Shown: positions 1-9,445, counted from the first letter of the stretch. The stretch: 64,000 nucleotides of DNA from Bacteroides stercoris ATCC 43183 (GCF_025147325.1 NZ_CP102262.1:2108001-2172000), one strand, 5' to 3'. The notes: generated from the letters alone by a model not told the origin. Made by a program: numbers and translations.

Positions 1-1006
1 CACCAGGCACTACCAGTATATCTGCGACCACGACAGTTTTGTCACAGCCAAAAAAGTCTATAACCGCTATGTCGGCTTCTCAGAGGAATACCATACCCTT
101 ATGAGTCTTTTCAGGGAACAGCTGGAATCGTATAAAGAGAAAGTCGGCAAAGAAAAGGCCGAAAGCACCTATCGCGGTCTGGTTGCCGATTACAAGAACC
201 TTCTGCTTTTCATGAAAAGCAAAAAGAATACAGAGGATATTGTCATTGAAGAACTTGATAAATCCTTCATCGAGGATTACTACAACTGGATGCTCGGTAC
301 CTGTGCTCTGGCGAACTCCACTGCCTTCGGGCGTGTCAATACCCTGAAATGGCTGATGTATATCGCACAGGAAAAAGGCTGGATACGGGTTCATCCGTTC
401 GCATCATTCGAGTGTATGCCCGAATACAAGAGGCGCTCTTTCCTTTCCGAAGAGGAACTGCAAAGGATAATCCGTCTGGAACTGAGATACAAGCGCCAGC
501 GTGCCATGCGCGATATGTTTTTATTTATGTGTTTCACCGGTCTTTCCTACGCCGACCTGAAAGCCATAACCTACGATAATATTCATACCGACTCCGACGG
601 CGGTACATGGCTGATGGGCAACCGTATAAAAACAGGAGTGGCGTATGTCGTAAAATTATTACCCATTGCCATCGAGCTGATTGAAAAATACAGGGGTGCG
701 GATGAAAAGAAAGACTCTCCCGAATGTGTCTTTCCGGTAGGCGAATACAATGCCATGCGGCTCAGTCTTGGAATCATAGGCAGGAAATGCAACTGCCGGG
801 CCGAGGTCACTCCGCATATCGGGCGCCACACATTTGCCGTTCTGGCTATACTTAAGGGAATGCCGTTGGAAACCCTTCAGAAAGTGTTGGGGCATAAGTC
901 CATTCTCTCCACACAGGTTTATGCCGAACTGATTAACCCGAAGGTAGGCGAGGATACCGACAAAATTAGCGAGAAAATCGGTCACGTTTACAAACTTGCC
1001 ATGTAA
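1..1006 (+). CDS. int: Tyrosine recombinase (IntDOT-type integrase), 5' end outside window
   Basis: Site-specific recombinase expected to integrate and excise this element. The frame is already open at base 2, so the N-terminus is lost at the window edge; an internal ATG at 101 is not the real start. The catalytic domain shows the box II segment HIGRHTFAVL and the C-terminal LGHKSILSTQVYAEL with the nucleophile Tyr. Where most tyrosine recombinases have the first catalytic Arg, the segment reads FTGLSYADL, so Ser replaces it. Known IntDOT also lacks this Arg and has Ser, which supports the CTnDOT family. It is followed by a terminator and faces the convergent excisionase genes. No in-frame TGA is present. 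Confidence 0.93.
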   Translation, partial: TRHYQYICDHDSFVTAKKVYNRYVGFSEEYHTLMSLFREQLESYKEKVGKEKAESTYRGLVADYKNLLLFMKSKKNTEDIVIEELDKSFIEDYYNWMLGTCALANSTAFGRVNTLKWLMYIAQEKGWIRVHPFASFECMPEYKRRSFLSEEELQRIIRLELRYKRQRAMRDMFLFMCFTGLSYADLKAITYDNIHTDSDGGTWLMGNRIKTGVAYVVKLLPIAIELIEKYRGADEKKDSPECVFPVGEYNAMRLSLGIIGRKCNCRAEVTPHIGRHTFAVLAILKGMPLETLQKVLGHKSILSTQVYAELINPKVGEDTDKISEKIGHVYKLAM

Positions 1007-1015
1007 CACGGCAAT

Positions 1016-1057
1016 AAAAAAACGTCCGGAAGCCGATAAGCCGAAGGACGTTTTTTA
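1016..1057. terminator. Bidirectional intrinsic terminator between integrase and excisionase genes
   Basis: A run of A, then AACGTCC pairing with GGACGTT across an 18-base loop, then a run of T. It can serve the integrase on the plus strand and the excisionase gene ending at 1068 on the minus strand. Confidence 0.85.
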
Positions 1058-1067
1058 TTTTACTTGT

Positions 1068-1370
1068 TTATTTTCTGAACCGTCTGAAATCCCTGTAATT
1101 TTTTTTCAACACTTCGTATAGGGCACTCTCCGGGTAGAGCAGTTTCCCCCCGATAGTGGTATAAGGCACCAGCCTTTCATCTCTCAACGTCTGCAACGTC
1201 CGTCGTGAGATATGCAATAGGGTGCATATCTCATCTCCCGTCATGTAATGCTCGTCCGCAACTGTCGGGCGTATCCGTGCCGTAGCCTCTTCCACCGCTT
1301 TCCCCGCTTTTTTTATCCATCCGGCCAGTTCCTTGAACTCTTCCGAATCCCTTGTGATAATCTCCGCCAT
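1068..1370 (-). CDS. Helix-turn-helix excisionase-like protein
   Basis: Small (100 aa) DNA-binding protein of the MerR/excisionase-like HTH_17 type common next to CTnDOT-family integrases. The segment DEICTLLHISRRTLQTLRDE is the helix-turn-helix, followed by the wing GGKLLYPESALYEVL. The N-terminal third is a charged helical region. It is probably an excisionase/recombination directionality factor (the Xis2c/Xis2d position in CTnDOT). This is inferred from fold and position, not demonstrated. It starts 3 bases after the stop of the upstream HTH gene, so the two are almost certainly co-transcribed. Confidence 0.8.
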   Translation of the reverse strand: MAEIITRDSEEFKELAGWIKKAGKAVEEATARIRPTVADEHYMTGDEICTLLHISRRTLQTLRDERLVPYTTIGGKLLYPESALYEVLKKNYRDFRRFRK

Positions 1371-1373
1371 ACT

Positions 1374-1658
1374 TTACTTCCTTTTGATCAGTCCGTTTTC
1401 CAGTATCTCCTGAATATCCGTTTCCCGGTAGAAGAATTTTCCCCCTACGTTCGAGTGGGGGATTAGCCCGTTGTCACGGTAATTTTGCAGGCATCGTTTC
1501 GATATGCCCAAAGCCAGACATACGTCCTGCGCATCCATTCACTTGTCCGACGCAGGCGGTGCAATCTTTTTCTGGAAGTCACTCATTTGTACGGCCAGCG
1601 TGCTGACCAGTTTTCTCAACTCCTGATACGCGCTTGTTTCAATAATCGTCAGTTCCAT
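1374..1658 (-). CDS. Second helix-turn-helix excisionase-like protein, with in-frame TGA
   Basis: From ATG at 1658 the frame reads MELTIIETSAYQELRKLV, stops at TGA (1541-1539) after PPASDK, then continues in frame as MDAQDVCLALGISKRCLQNY and a wing GGKFFYRETDIQEIL to TAA at 1374. Related HTH proteins in Bacteroidales usually read W(L/M)DNQDVC here, so the TGA sits at the usual Trp. If TGA stops translation, the product is a 39-residue peptide without the DNA-binding domain. If it is read through, the protein is 94 aa. The shared-operator motif lies 88-103 bp upstream of the ATG. A standard pipeline would call it a pseudogene or annotate only the second half. Confidence 0.75.
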
Positions 1659-1690
1659 ACTAAAATTCTTTTTAAGTTTCTGAATATGAG

Positions 1691-1761
1691 GCAAAGTAAA
1701 GCATATCCTATATCCTATCCAAACAGATCGTATCAGAGTCTTCCGTTGGCGTGCATTGGCG
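1691..1761 (-). promoter_or_regulatory. Shared operator motif and promoter box upstream of the excisionase genes
   Basis: Read on the minus strand, ACGCCAATGCACGCCAACGG (two CGCCAA at 1761-1756 and 1751-1746, 10-bp period) is followed after 41 bases by ATGCTTTACTTTGC (1704-1691). The latter resembles a Bacteroides -7 box. The same arrangement occurs at 4838-4908, and a related one at 46688-46747. Confidence 0.55.
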
Positions 1762-1782
1762 TATCCAACGATAAAAGAGAAG

Positions 1783-1815
1783 GGCCCGTTACCTGCATCT
1801 ATGCGGCAACGGGCC
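1783..1815 (-). terminator. Intrinsic terminator after the three-gene unknown operon
   Basis: GGCCCGTT (1783-1790) pairs with AACGGGCC (1808-1815) around a 17-base loop. On the minus strand it is followed by a pyrimidine-rich tract, 30 bases after the stop of the gene at 1845. Confidence 0.7.
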
Positions 1816-1844
1816 TTCCATCCCCTTACTTGTCTTCCATAATC

Positions 1845-2948
1845 CTACATCTTCATGCTTTTACTTTTCCGCACAGCCGCCTTTTCCTTCATGTCCGCTT
1901 TCTGCCGTGTTTCCGGAAAGTGCTCTTTAAACAATTTCCCTGCCAGTTTCTTCGCCTTCTCCTGCATCACATCATACACATCCCATCTGTTGCGGCCCAG
2001 CAGCTTGTTTTCTATCTTCTCGAATTTATCGTAAAAACTGAAATTGTCCGGGTATTCATCTATCAGTCCGTCTCTCGGATAGCCTTTATCCATGATATAC
2101 AGCAGTGTCATCCGGTCATAATTATACGGACTCCGAGTAAGGCCCAGCCCCTTTCCGGAATCAGTCAGCTTATAATAGTTCTCCCATGTAGGAGCAAGGT
2201 CATAACGCTCACTGTCCGTTATACTTTTCGATACCGATTTGTCCACAAAAGCATCTGCCGGAATCTTCTCCAACGGCAACAAACAGCCGTAATCATCGCA
2301 ACAGCGGTTTACTTTCCCTTCCATCAATGAAGGCCATCCCCGTAACTCATACACATTCAGATACTTTTCCTCAAAGTCCGGTTCAAAGAAACGCTTCTCT
2401 ATATTCGTTGCCATAAAATCCCCGTATTGACGGTTTCCTACGTAATCCCTACCGAACAGCAGCACCCCTTTACCCGTCTCAACACCTGTATAATACGTGT
2501 TCCCATGCTTCAAATCATCCTGCATCTCCGCTATCACTTCGGGTGGTGCGGACTTTATCTCCCGCCACATCTCCGGTGTAAGTTGTCGGGGATAGTTCTC
2601 GTCCCTTGAAAGCGGGTCCATGTACTTTCACAGGCAATACACCACTTCCGACAGAGCCAGGTATCTATGCAGCTTAATCCCATGTCCGTCCATCACCTTT
2701 TCCAGTCTTCGCAGATAATCATCATTATTCCCTTCCCGCAAACGCGGAACAATCCCCATATCAGGCACATTATAGTACATCATGCCCATGGTAGGCATTT
2801 CCGTTTCCTTGAGCGCCTTCTCCACATCTTCCAGCATAAACTCCAGAAAACCTTCCTCACCCGTACCTTTCATACTGACATGCACCGGGTTGAGATGTCC
2901 GTCCACTGTGACATACACACTGCCACTGTTCGTATTCTCTTTTTCCAT
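1845..2948 (-). CDS. Unknown element protein, paralogue A, with in-frame TGA
   Basis: No family recognised. From ATG at 2948 the frame gives 106 residues to TGA at 2630-2628 (after VVYCL), then continues directly with KYMDPLSRDENYPRQLTPEM to the stop at 1845, about 367 aa in total. It is related to its two upstream neighbours. The N-terminus (SVYVTVDGHLNPVHVSMKG..GEEGF) matches that of paralogue B. The C-terminal half shares the order 'KGVLLF', 'RFFEP', 'YLNVYEL' and 'YDLAPTWENYYKL' with B and C. It ends in a basic KSKSMKM tail and has no signal peptide or membrane segment. It is the last gene of an operon ending in the terminator at 1783. Confidence 0.7.
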
Positions 2949-2959
2949 TCATCAAAAAA

Positions 2960-3853
2960 TTAAATGTTCATTCCTTGTCCTTTTCTCTTTGCCGGAATCC
3001 GCACCCTCATTTCCACGTTCGGGAACCGTACATTATCCGGTCGTGCCACCAGTGACGAGACTATCCGTTCCTGTTCTCCGGTCAGCGGCATAGGCTGCCG
3101 TTGCAATTTTCTCAGCCTGTTAAAGTTCCTCAGCGTAGGTGCCATGTCGCAACATGCCACACAAATCCCATATCTCACCATATCCGAAGAAACCGTCTGC
3201 CCGTCACCTATTTTTGCCCGGCATGCGGCATTCAGCGGAGCCACCTCATAAAACCTCAAGCTCTCAGGTTTCCGCTTGCCGTCAAAAAAACGTTCGGCCA
3301 GCCCACTCAGAAACTCATCCAGCATCCTGTTCCCACCGTCTGTCTTGTCAAACAGCAATACCTTCCGCCCGTGTTCCACCGCCATGTAGGTGGGAAAAGC
3401 AGCCAGCCCGCTGCGTATCACATCCCCGTCCATTCCGAAACGATGTCGCAGCCGCCTGTAATCCTCATTTTCCAGCAAAGCCGTATGTTCCGCTGATAAT
3501 GACAGATGTACAATCCCCCGTTCCTCACAGAATGCCGCATCCCGGAGTCTCACCACCCCCGACGGATATATATTCTCCCGTTCCAGTACAGGACAGAGCC
3601 GTTCCAGATAATCCGCATTGTCCGTACCGAATATGGGAGGAATCAGACTTTTGTCTTTAAAGTCGAAACGGAACATTCAGTGGTCGGGAATAAATTCCCG
3701 ACCGGTCGTATGAGACCGCACGTTGTTACTGATATAACGGGAAAATCCCTCTTCCCCCTGTCCGCGCATACTCAGATACACGGGTCTGTAAAAGGCGTCC
3801 AATGTCATATACAGACTGCCGCTTTCCACCGCTTGCTTTTTCTTTTCTTCCAT
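2960..3853 (-). CDS. Unknown element protein, paralogue B, with in-frame TGA
   Basis: From ATG at 3853 the frame reads MEEKKKQAVESGSLYMTLDA through 58 residues to TGA at 3679-3677 (after EFIPDH). It then continues at once with MFRFDFKDKSLIPPI to 2960, about 297 aa in total. The ATG immediately after the TGA means an automated call would report only the shorter product. Shared segments with paralogues A and C are GRKVLLFDKTDGGNRMLDEF, RFFDG, LRFYEVAPL and CCDMAPTLRNFNRLRKL. Function is unknown. The gap to C upstream is 5 bases, so they form one operon. Confidence 0.7.
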
Positions 3854-3858
3854 AGATT

Positions 3859-4806
3859 CTATAGGATTAATTGTTTCTTCTCCTTCTTCTGTGGGGTAAT
3901 GGAAGCTGCATGCTTCACCTGCCGTTGGCTGTCAGACATCCGCTGTTCAGGAGCTTCCTGCCTGTAGTGTGTTTCCGGTAACCCGCCGGTCTGTTCCTCT
4001 TCCGAATGCGGATACGACACCGGATGTGACATTTCCATCCTTTTTGTCCGGCTTATCCGTGCGCCCAACCTGAACTCCCCATCCGTAATATGAAACTCCG
4101 ATTGCAACAAATCCGCCGCCATCTCCTTTGCCTCTTTCTGTAAGGCGGCATAGCCGAAGTCGTGTGCCGACAAAGGCGCGTTCATCCGTGCCCTCATGCT
4201 GTCTCCCAGCTTCTCCGCCAGTTCCCTGAACTCATACTCATAGCTGAACGGATGCACCTTGTCTGCCGCAACAATCCCGGCGTACCCGTTTTCCGAAATA
4301 TACAGTAATGCCGCCACATCATAGTTCCGGGGTGAGATACCCAAACCGAATTCTTTTGTCAGCCGGTCGAAGTTATGGAAATCGGGCCGCAGGTCGAACT
4401 TTGCCCTGCACACCCCGCCATCCAGCACACTTCTATCCGCAAACTTGTCGGAAGTGAAGTTCACCACCGACCTGCGCAATTGTGCATCTGTACTTCGCAA
4501 ATCCGCTTTGGACAGCTTTTCGATGCAGTTGTCCGCCAGCCCGGCCACCCGTTTGATAGGCAGGTCAATCTCATATATCCGCAAAGTTTCGGGTACTTTG
4601 GTCACGTTGAAGAAGCCGTCGGCCAGATGTTGCAGATAGCTGTTCCGTGCCTTCATACCCTTGGGGGTGTCGGAAAACAGCATCACGCCCTCTTCCGTAA
4701 CCACCGCATATACCCGGTTTTCCGTCCCGGAAGTTTCCGTTACCGCCGCTTTCCGCCTGTCCGGTTTCTGGGCAATGCGGTTCCAAATATCATTCAGGAT
4801 TGACAT
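3859..4806 (-). CDS. Unknown element protein, paralogue C
   Basis: 315 aa, uninterrupted, first gene of the trio. It carries the shared pattern EEGVMLFSDTPKGMKARNSY, FFNVTK, LRIYEIDLP and FDLRPDFHNFDRLTKEFGLG, plus a Gln/Arg-rich, low-complexity C-terminal tail after about residue 245. No catalytic motif, signal peptide or membrane segment is visible. The only Trp (IWNR near the N-terminus) is TGG. A shared-operator motif with promoter box lies upstream. The position between RteC-like and the excisionases suggests a role in element maintenance or transfer control, but nothing in the sequence names the activity. Confidence 0.7.
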   Translation of the reverse strand: MSILNDIWNRIAQKPDRRKAAVTETSGTENRVYAVVTEEGVMLFSDTPKGMKARNSYLQHLADGFFNVTKVPETLRIYEIDLPIKRVAGLADNCIEKLSKADLRSTDAQLRRSVVNFTSDKFADRSVLDGGVCRAKFDLRPDFHNFDRLTKEFGLGISPRNYDVAALLYISENGYAGIVAADKVHPFSYEYEFRELAEKLGDSMRARMNAPLSAHDFGYAALQKEAKEMAADLLQSEFHITDGEFRLGARISRTKRMEMSHPVSYPHSEEEQTGGLPETHYRQEAPEQRMSDSQRQVKHAASITPQKKEKKQLIL

Positions 4807-4837
4807 AGCTTGTATTTTTAGACATGATAACCGGCGA

Positions 4838-4908
4838 CAAAGAAAAGCATTCAGCCGCCAATCTGCAATACCTCATACATACGAGTCATCCGTTGGCGGC
4901 TGTTGGCG
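4838..4908 (-). promoter_or_regulatory. Shared operator motif and promoter box upstream of the unknown-gene trio
   Basis: Minus strand: ACGCCAACAGCCGCCAACGG (CGCCAA at 4908-4903 and 4898-4893), then GATGACTC, then 42 bases after the second half-site ATGCTTTTCTTTG (4850-4838). Distance to the ATG at 4806 is 87 bp, against 88 bp for the excisionase copy. The downstream GACTC is also shared. Confidence 0.55.
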
Positions 4909-4916
4909 TACAACCT

Positions 4917-5552
4917 TTACGCCAGCCGTGCGTCCAGCATCCGGTTATAACTTTTGCGCAGGGAGTCGATGAACGGAGTGGTGTCCGTACAACGGTCGAA
5001 CACCTTGCCACGCTTGGTGTACAGCGCATTGATTTTCAGATGGAACACTTCCTCGAAAACGCGGATAACATCCACAATTTTCAAATTCCGGCCTTCAGCC
5101 GTACCTATCGCACCGGCTGCCATCAGTGCGGCCACCAGTTCAATCAGGTCGCTGTCCGTACCGTTCCATGTCAGTGTGACGGAACTTTTGCTTCCGCTTC
5201 CACGCACCGCTTCCGCATGGAATCCGGCAGACACGGTACCATGACGAAGCATCTCCTTCAGTATTTCCGCTTCCGCATCCAGCAACGCCAACGTCTTGTC
5301 AATGAACACGTCATACAGGATATTGCGGCAATCTTCAGCCATTCCGTTGCAGGCCTGCCGCATAAAGGCCAGCTCTATTTTTGTGTAGTTCAGACAACGT
5401 AGCTGTCCCGTCAGGTCCCCTGCCGGTGAAAGCGTAGCAAGGCAGTTAACGAAATCGTTATAGGCGGCCGGCAACTCACCTGCCGCAGGTCCGGCACCGT
5501 TTGTATAAGAGGCGAACAGATTAAAAAGAGAGGTTTCCACCAATGTCTTCAT
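4917..5552 (-). CDS. rteC: RteC-like regulator of excision
   Basis: 211 aa, close to RteC of CTnDOT in length. The C-terminal half, from about residue 125 (SDLIELVAALMAAGAIGTAE..LKIVDVIRVFEEVFHLKI..YTKRGKVFDR..PFIDSLRKSYNRML), has the RteC-type arrangement: acidic helix, small-residue helix, then a basic helix-turn-helix-like end. In CTnDOT, RteC is activated by RteB and switches on the excision genes. The position between rteB and the excisionase genes fits that cascade. The N-terminal half is poorly conserved as far as I can tell. The 185 bases to rteB hold no further gene; an RteB-dependent promoter would be expected there. Confidence 0.7.
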   Translation of the reverse strand: MKTLVETSLFNLFASYTNGAGPAAGELPAAYNDFVNCLATLSPAGDLTGQLRCLNYTKIELAFMRQACNGMAEDCRNILYDVFIDKTLALLDAEAEILKEMLRHGTVSAGFHAEAVRGSGSKSSVTLTWNGTDSDLIELVAALMAAGAIGTAEGRNLKIVDVIRVFEEVFHLKINALYTKRGKVFDRCTDTTPFIDSLRKSYNRMLDARLA

Positions 5553-5737
5553 CGTATCATGTTTTTAGGTTCCACAATTCAACTCTCCACTCATCCTACC
5601 GGAATAAAGACAAGTGCCATGCCTGAAACAGTACACAGATAAAACATTGGAAATAAACCATATAGAAAGCAGTAAAAATGATGTGTACATAAAAGCATTG
5701 TGGATTGGACATGATGTGTCCGAATTTCGGACATATT

Positions 5738-7036
5738 CTAATCCAGACGATACTTCCTCAGTTTCAGATAAAGCGTGCTCCGGCTGATGCCCAGCAGCCG
5801 TGCGGCAGCCTTCCTGTCATTGCCCGTTGCCTCCAATGCTTTCAGAATGGTTGCCCGTTCCATCCGCTCGTCATTAAGTGAATACTCTCCCGGTTGCCTG
5901 CCTTTATCGGGAATGTCTATCTCCCCGGTGGTTATCCAGTCATCTTTCGCCAATAAGGTGGCCCGTCTGACAACCATCCTCAGTTCCCGTATGTTTCCCG
6001 GCCACGAATAAGATTTCAACCGTTTCTGTACTTCGCGGTCAAAGCCTTTCACTTTCCTTGAGAACTCTTGATTGGCGGCATCCAGCATGAATTCTGCCAA
6101 CGGAATTATATCCTCAATGCACTCTGCCAGCAATGGTACATGCAATGGAAATTCATTCAGACGATGAAACAGGTCTTCCCTGAAACGTCCTTCGGCTATC
6201 GCCTTCTCCAGGTCCTCATTGGTAGCGGCTACCAGACGGATGTCCGTCTGAATCTCCTCTTTACCGCCTACGGGGCGGTAGCGTTTTTCCTGCAAGGCAC
6301 GCAACAGTGCCCTTTGTACTTCGGCATTCAGATTGCCCACCTCGTCCAGAAACAGTGTCCCATGGTTGGCGGCAGCAAACATGCCCGTCTTGTTTTCCGT
6401 CGCTCCGGTAAAGGCACCCTTCACATGACCGAACAGTTCCGATGCCGCCAGTTCCTTCGGAAGTACCCCGCAATCCACTGCGATGAAAGAAGCATCCGAC
6501 CGACCGCTCAACACATGTATCTGCCGGGCCACATACTCCTTGCCTGTCCCTGATGCGCCACGTATCAGCACGGCTAACGTATCCACCGGAGCCACCAGCC
6601 GGATATGCTCCTGCAATCTCAATGCCAAAGGGCTTTTGCTTGTATAGAATCTTTGTTTTGTATTGCCGTCCCTTCTCTTACGTTCCAATGCTTTCCGGAT
6701 AATACCGAGTACCTTTTCTGTCTGCACAGGTTTGGGCAGATAGTCCACGGCACCTTTTTTAACCGCTTCCACGGCACCGGGTATGTCCCCGTAACCTGTC
6801 ATGATGAGGAAAGGAATACGATAGCCATGTGTATTCATCCATCCCAGCAGTTCCATGCCATTGCCGTTGTTGAGACGGTAATCCGACAATACCAGATCCA
6901 CATCATGATTGCCTAAAAACTCCTTTGCATTGTCCACGGATAACACATAACGGGCATTGATGCCGTTTTTCACCAGCCAGTTTGTGGTAGTGCGTGCATA
7001 CACACGGTCATCCTCTACTATCAATACGGTTGCCAT
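5738..7036 (-). CDS. rteB: RteB: sigma-54-type response regulator
   Basis: 432 aa, NtrC-type. Receiver domain residues about 1-120 with phospho-acceptor Asp in VDLVLSDYRLNNGNG. AAA+ domain about 140-370 with Walker A GASGTGKE, the sigma-54 loop as HVKGAFTGATENKTG, Walker B TLFLDEVGNL and R-finger region LFHRLNEFPLHVPLL. C-terminal Fis-type helix-turn-helix NDRKAAARLLGISRSTLYLK. Activated by RteA in the CTnDOT model, it turns on rteC and hence excision. Its ATG lies inside the 3' end of rteA (29-bp overlap), so the pair is translationally coupled. All Trp codons are TGG. Confidence 0.95.
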   Translation of the reverse strand: MATVLIVEDDRVYARTTTNWLVKNGINARYVLSVDNAKEFLGNHDVDLVLSDYRLNNGNGMELLGWMNTHGYRIPFLIMTGYGDIPGAVEAVKKGAVDYLPKPVQTEKVLGIIRKALERKRRDGNTKQRFYTSKSPLALRLQEHIRLVAPVDTLAVLIRGASGTGKEYVARQIHVLSGRSDASFIAVDCGVLPKELAASELFGHVKGAFTGATENKTGMFAAANHGTLFLDEVGNLNAEVQRALLRALQEKRYRPVGGKEEIQTDIRLVAATNEDLEKAIAEGRFREDLFHRLNEFPLHVPLLAECIEDIIPLAEFMLDAANQEFSRKVKGFDREVQKRLKSYSWPGNIRELRMVVRRATLLAKDDWITTGEIDIPDKGRQPGEYSLNDERMERATILKALEATGNDRKAAARLLGISRSTLYLKLRKYRLD

Positions 7037-9416
7037 ATACTCTTTTCTTTATTCTTTTTGCTTTCTCTACAGCATGTTCCACAGCTTTAATCAGTTCCTC
7101 TATCCTTTTATCCGATAAGCCACCCCATTTTTCGGAAGGCATGGAAGCCATTTCCCTCAGTTCACTTTGGGGAATGTTTATGCGGATCATTTTCCAAAGC
7201 GGTGCGGCTTTGTGTATGATACTCCCCAACTTCTTATAATCTCCCGTGGAAAAAGCGTCCCGCATTCCGGAAAGTTCCTCTGTGGTATCCTCTATGAACA
7301 GATCGAGCATCTCTTCCCCGTTTTCCTCACCTTCCATGATAGCAGCAAAATTCGGTCTGCCCGTTTGTGAGACTGCTGCCAGCAATTCTTCCTCAGAGAA
7401 AGGCTTGTACAGACAGTCGGCAAAACCTGCGGCAAGATACTCTTCCTTGTTGTCGGAACGTGCCGTGATGGCTATGACAGGAATTTTCCATATCCGGGGA
7501 ATGTTCGAGGTCCTCAGCAGTTCAAGGACCGAGAATCCATCCGCGCCCGGCATCTGTATGTCGGTCAGCAGAAGGTCGTATTCCTGCCTGTTCAGACAGT
7601 CCGTCAATTCCCGGACATCCGTGCAACAGTCACAGTGAATCTGATTGCGGGAGAGTATTTTACTGATGATTCCCAGCTGAACACGGTTGTCGTCAATGAC
7701 CAGCACACGGATATCAACAGGCAATTCACAAACAGGAGAAAACTTCTCTTCCGGACAGACGGGGTGTCCGGCCGGTGGCACGGGAAGGAAAACGGAGAAG
7801 CGGCTGCCTTCACTGGGGACGCTCTCCACTTCCACACGGCCCTGCATTTCATATACGAGCCGGACCGTGATCGCCAGTCCCAGCCCGAATCCGGGAATGT
7901 TACGTGCGCTATCCAGCCTTTCGAACGCTCCGAATATCCGTTCTCTTTCTTTTGCGTTTATTCCCACACCGGTATCCCGGACAACAATACGGAGATTTCC
8001 CGGCCGGTATTCCGCCTCAAGACGCACCTCCCCGTGGAACGTGAACTTCAGAGCGTTGGACAGCAGGTTGCCGGCTATCTGCCGGATATGCGAGCTGTCA
8101 CAGCAGACAATGGCGTCTAAACCGGAGAAGGACGCGGTGAATGCCAGATCCTTCTGCAGGGCGGCAAGACGGTGGCTGTCCGCTATTTCCTCGAATAGGG
8201 CTTCAAGGTTGAAGACCGTGTTATTGGAACGGACCCCGCTTTCATCCAGCTGGTGGTATTCCATCAGTGTGTTTACCAGGCCGAGCATGTAATCGGACGA
8301 GTGCAGGATGTTGTCCAGATAGTCGGTCCTACGGCTGACATCGTTTTCCGAGGGCATCAATTTCGCACAGCCCCTAATGGCCGCCAGTGGGGTACGCAGG
8401 TCATGGGCCACCGAAGCCATCAGCTCCTTGCGTGAGCGGAGCAGTTCCCTATTCCGCTTGTCGGACTGTTCAAGCTTCCTCTCGTATCGGATACGGTGGT
8501 TCAGGTCTCGATGTACGACGGTGTACAGCATGATTGCCAGCAGGGAGACGGACAAGGCAAGGCCGGCTACCATATAGTAGGAGTTGTCCCGCTCAAGGAT
8601 GAAGGCCCGGTAGCGTTCAGTAAAACGCTCGTTGTTCTCCCGCTCGAATTCAGAGACCATGCTGTTCATTCTTTCGTTTAGTTCCACGCTGCCGATGTAT
8701 AAGCTGTCCATCTGTACCAGCAGCCGTTCCTGTCTTTCAGTCTGTTCCAGAATGATCCTTTCATTTAGGGAATGGAGCATACGTGTTGTTATCCCAGTTG
8801 GAGAAGTGGCGGATAGAGATTGCCGTTTACGTTCTGCCTCTTCCCGCTGTTGCAGGTAAGCGGATTTGTTCTCTTTTCTACGGAAGATATTCCAAATATT
8901 TCCTTTCTTTTTGGGGGAATCTTCCGCTCCAGTACTCGGAATCATCACATTTTCCTTTTGCTGCACAGTTTGTTTCCGAGCTGTTGAGACAATGGACGGG
9001 ATACTTTCCTGCACAATGTCACCTATACCCTGCAGTTCCTTGAAAGTATGCATCGCCTTGGAAAGAAGTAGTTCCTTATTCCAAAGAAGAAGACACAACG
9101 AGTCGATATGTTTTTTCTGTAACGGAGTATGGACATATTCTTTCAGAAATTGCAGATTGTCACAGACCCTATGGCATTTGCGGCTGTATTCTCTCAGGTC
9201 GTCATCATCCCATGTGACGGCAGTCTCCGCATGGGTGGAGAGGTCCAGTAGGCCGATGTAGCTATTTTCCGTCAGACTGTGTATCGCCACCAGCTCCTTT
9301 TCCTCCTTGCGCAACGTATGTCTTAACATCTGCTCCTGACGGAACTGATAGACAATGAAGGCCGACAGCAGGACCAAAATGGCATAACCCAGAAATATTT
9401 TTAACTTTAACCACAT
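7008..9416 (-). CDS. rteA: RteA: membrane hybrid sensor histidine kinase
   Basis: 802 aa. N-terminal membrane helix (LKIFLGYAILVLLSAFIVY), an extracytoplasmic helical region of about 250 residues, and a second membrane helix near residue 285 (YYMVAGLALSVSLLAIMLY). Then HisKA with SVAHDLRTPLAAIRG, HATPase with GNLLSNALKF and VRDTGVGI, a receiver domain (VLVIDDN..DLLLTDIQMPGADG) and a C-terminal HPt-like module around SIIHKAAPLWKMI. It feeds RteB. In CTnDOT it is co-transcribed with tetQ. Here the gene 127 bp upstream is the GH97 glycosidase, with a hairpin terminator between. The ligand is unknown. No in-frame TGA. Confidence 0.94.
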   Translation of the reverse strand: MWLKLKIFLGYAILVLLSAFIVYQFRQEQMLRHTLRKEEKELVAIHSLTENSYIGLLDLSTHAETAVTWDDDDLREYSRKCHRVCDNLQFLKEYVHTPLQKKHIDSLCLLLWNKELLLSKAMHTFKELQGIGDIVQESIPSIVSTARKQTVQQKENVMIPSTGAEDSPKKKGNIWNIFRRKENKSAYLQQREEAERKRQSLSATSPTGITTRMLHSLNERIILEQTERQERLLVQMDSLYIGSVELNERMNSMVSEFERENNERFTERYRAFILERDNSYYMVAGLALSVSLLAIMLYTVVHRDLNHRIRYERKLEQSDKRNRELLRSRKELMASVAHDLRTPLAAIRGCAKLMPSENDVSRRTDYLDNILHSSDYMLGLVNTLMEYHQLDESGVRSNNTVFNLEALFEEIADSHRLAALQKDLAFTASFSGLDAIVCCDSSHIRQIAGNLLSNALKFTFHGEVRLEAEYRPGNLRIVVRDTGVGINAKERERIFGAFERLDSARNIPGFGLGLAITVRLVYEMQGRVEVESVPSEGSRFSVFLPVPPAGHPVCPEEKFSPVCELPVDIRVLVIDDNRVQLGIISKILSRNQIHCDCCTDVRELTDCLNRQEYDLLLTDIQMPGADGFSVLELLRTSNIPRIWKIPVIAITARSDNKEEYLAAGFADCLYKPFSEEELLAAVSQTGRPNFAAIMEGEENGEEMLDLFIEDTTEELSGMRDAFSTGDYKKLGSIIHKAAPLWKMIRINIPQSELREMASMPSEKWGGLSDKRIEELIKAVEHAVEKAKRIKKRVYGNRIDSRG

Positions 9417-9445
9417 GATTATGAATCATCCGAACCTATAAATCA

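Noticed and set aside
1485..2330. A 281-codon open frame on the plus strand opposite the HTH and unknown genes.
   Set aside because: It crosses a terminator and gives a His/Phe/Leu-rich shadow protein; the minus-strand genes explain the region better.
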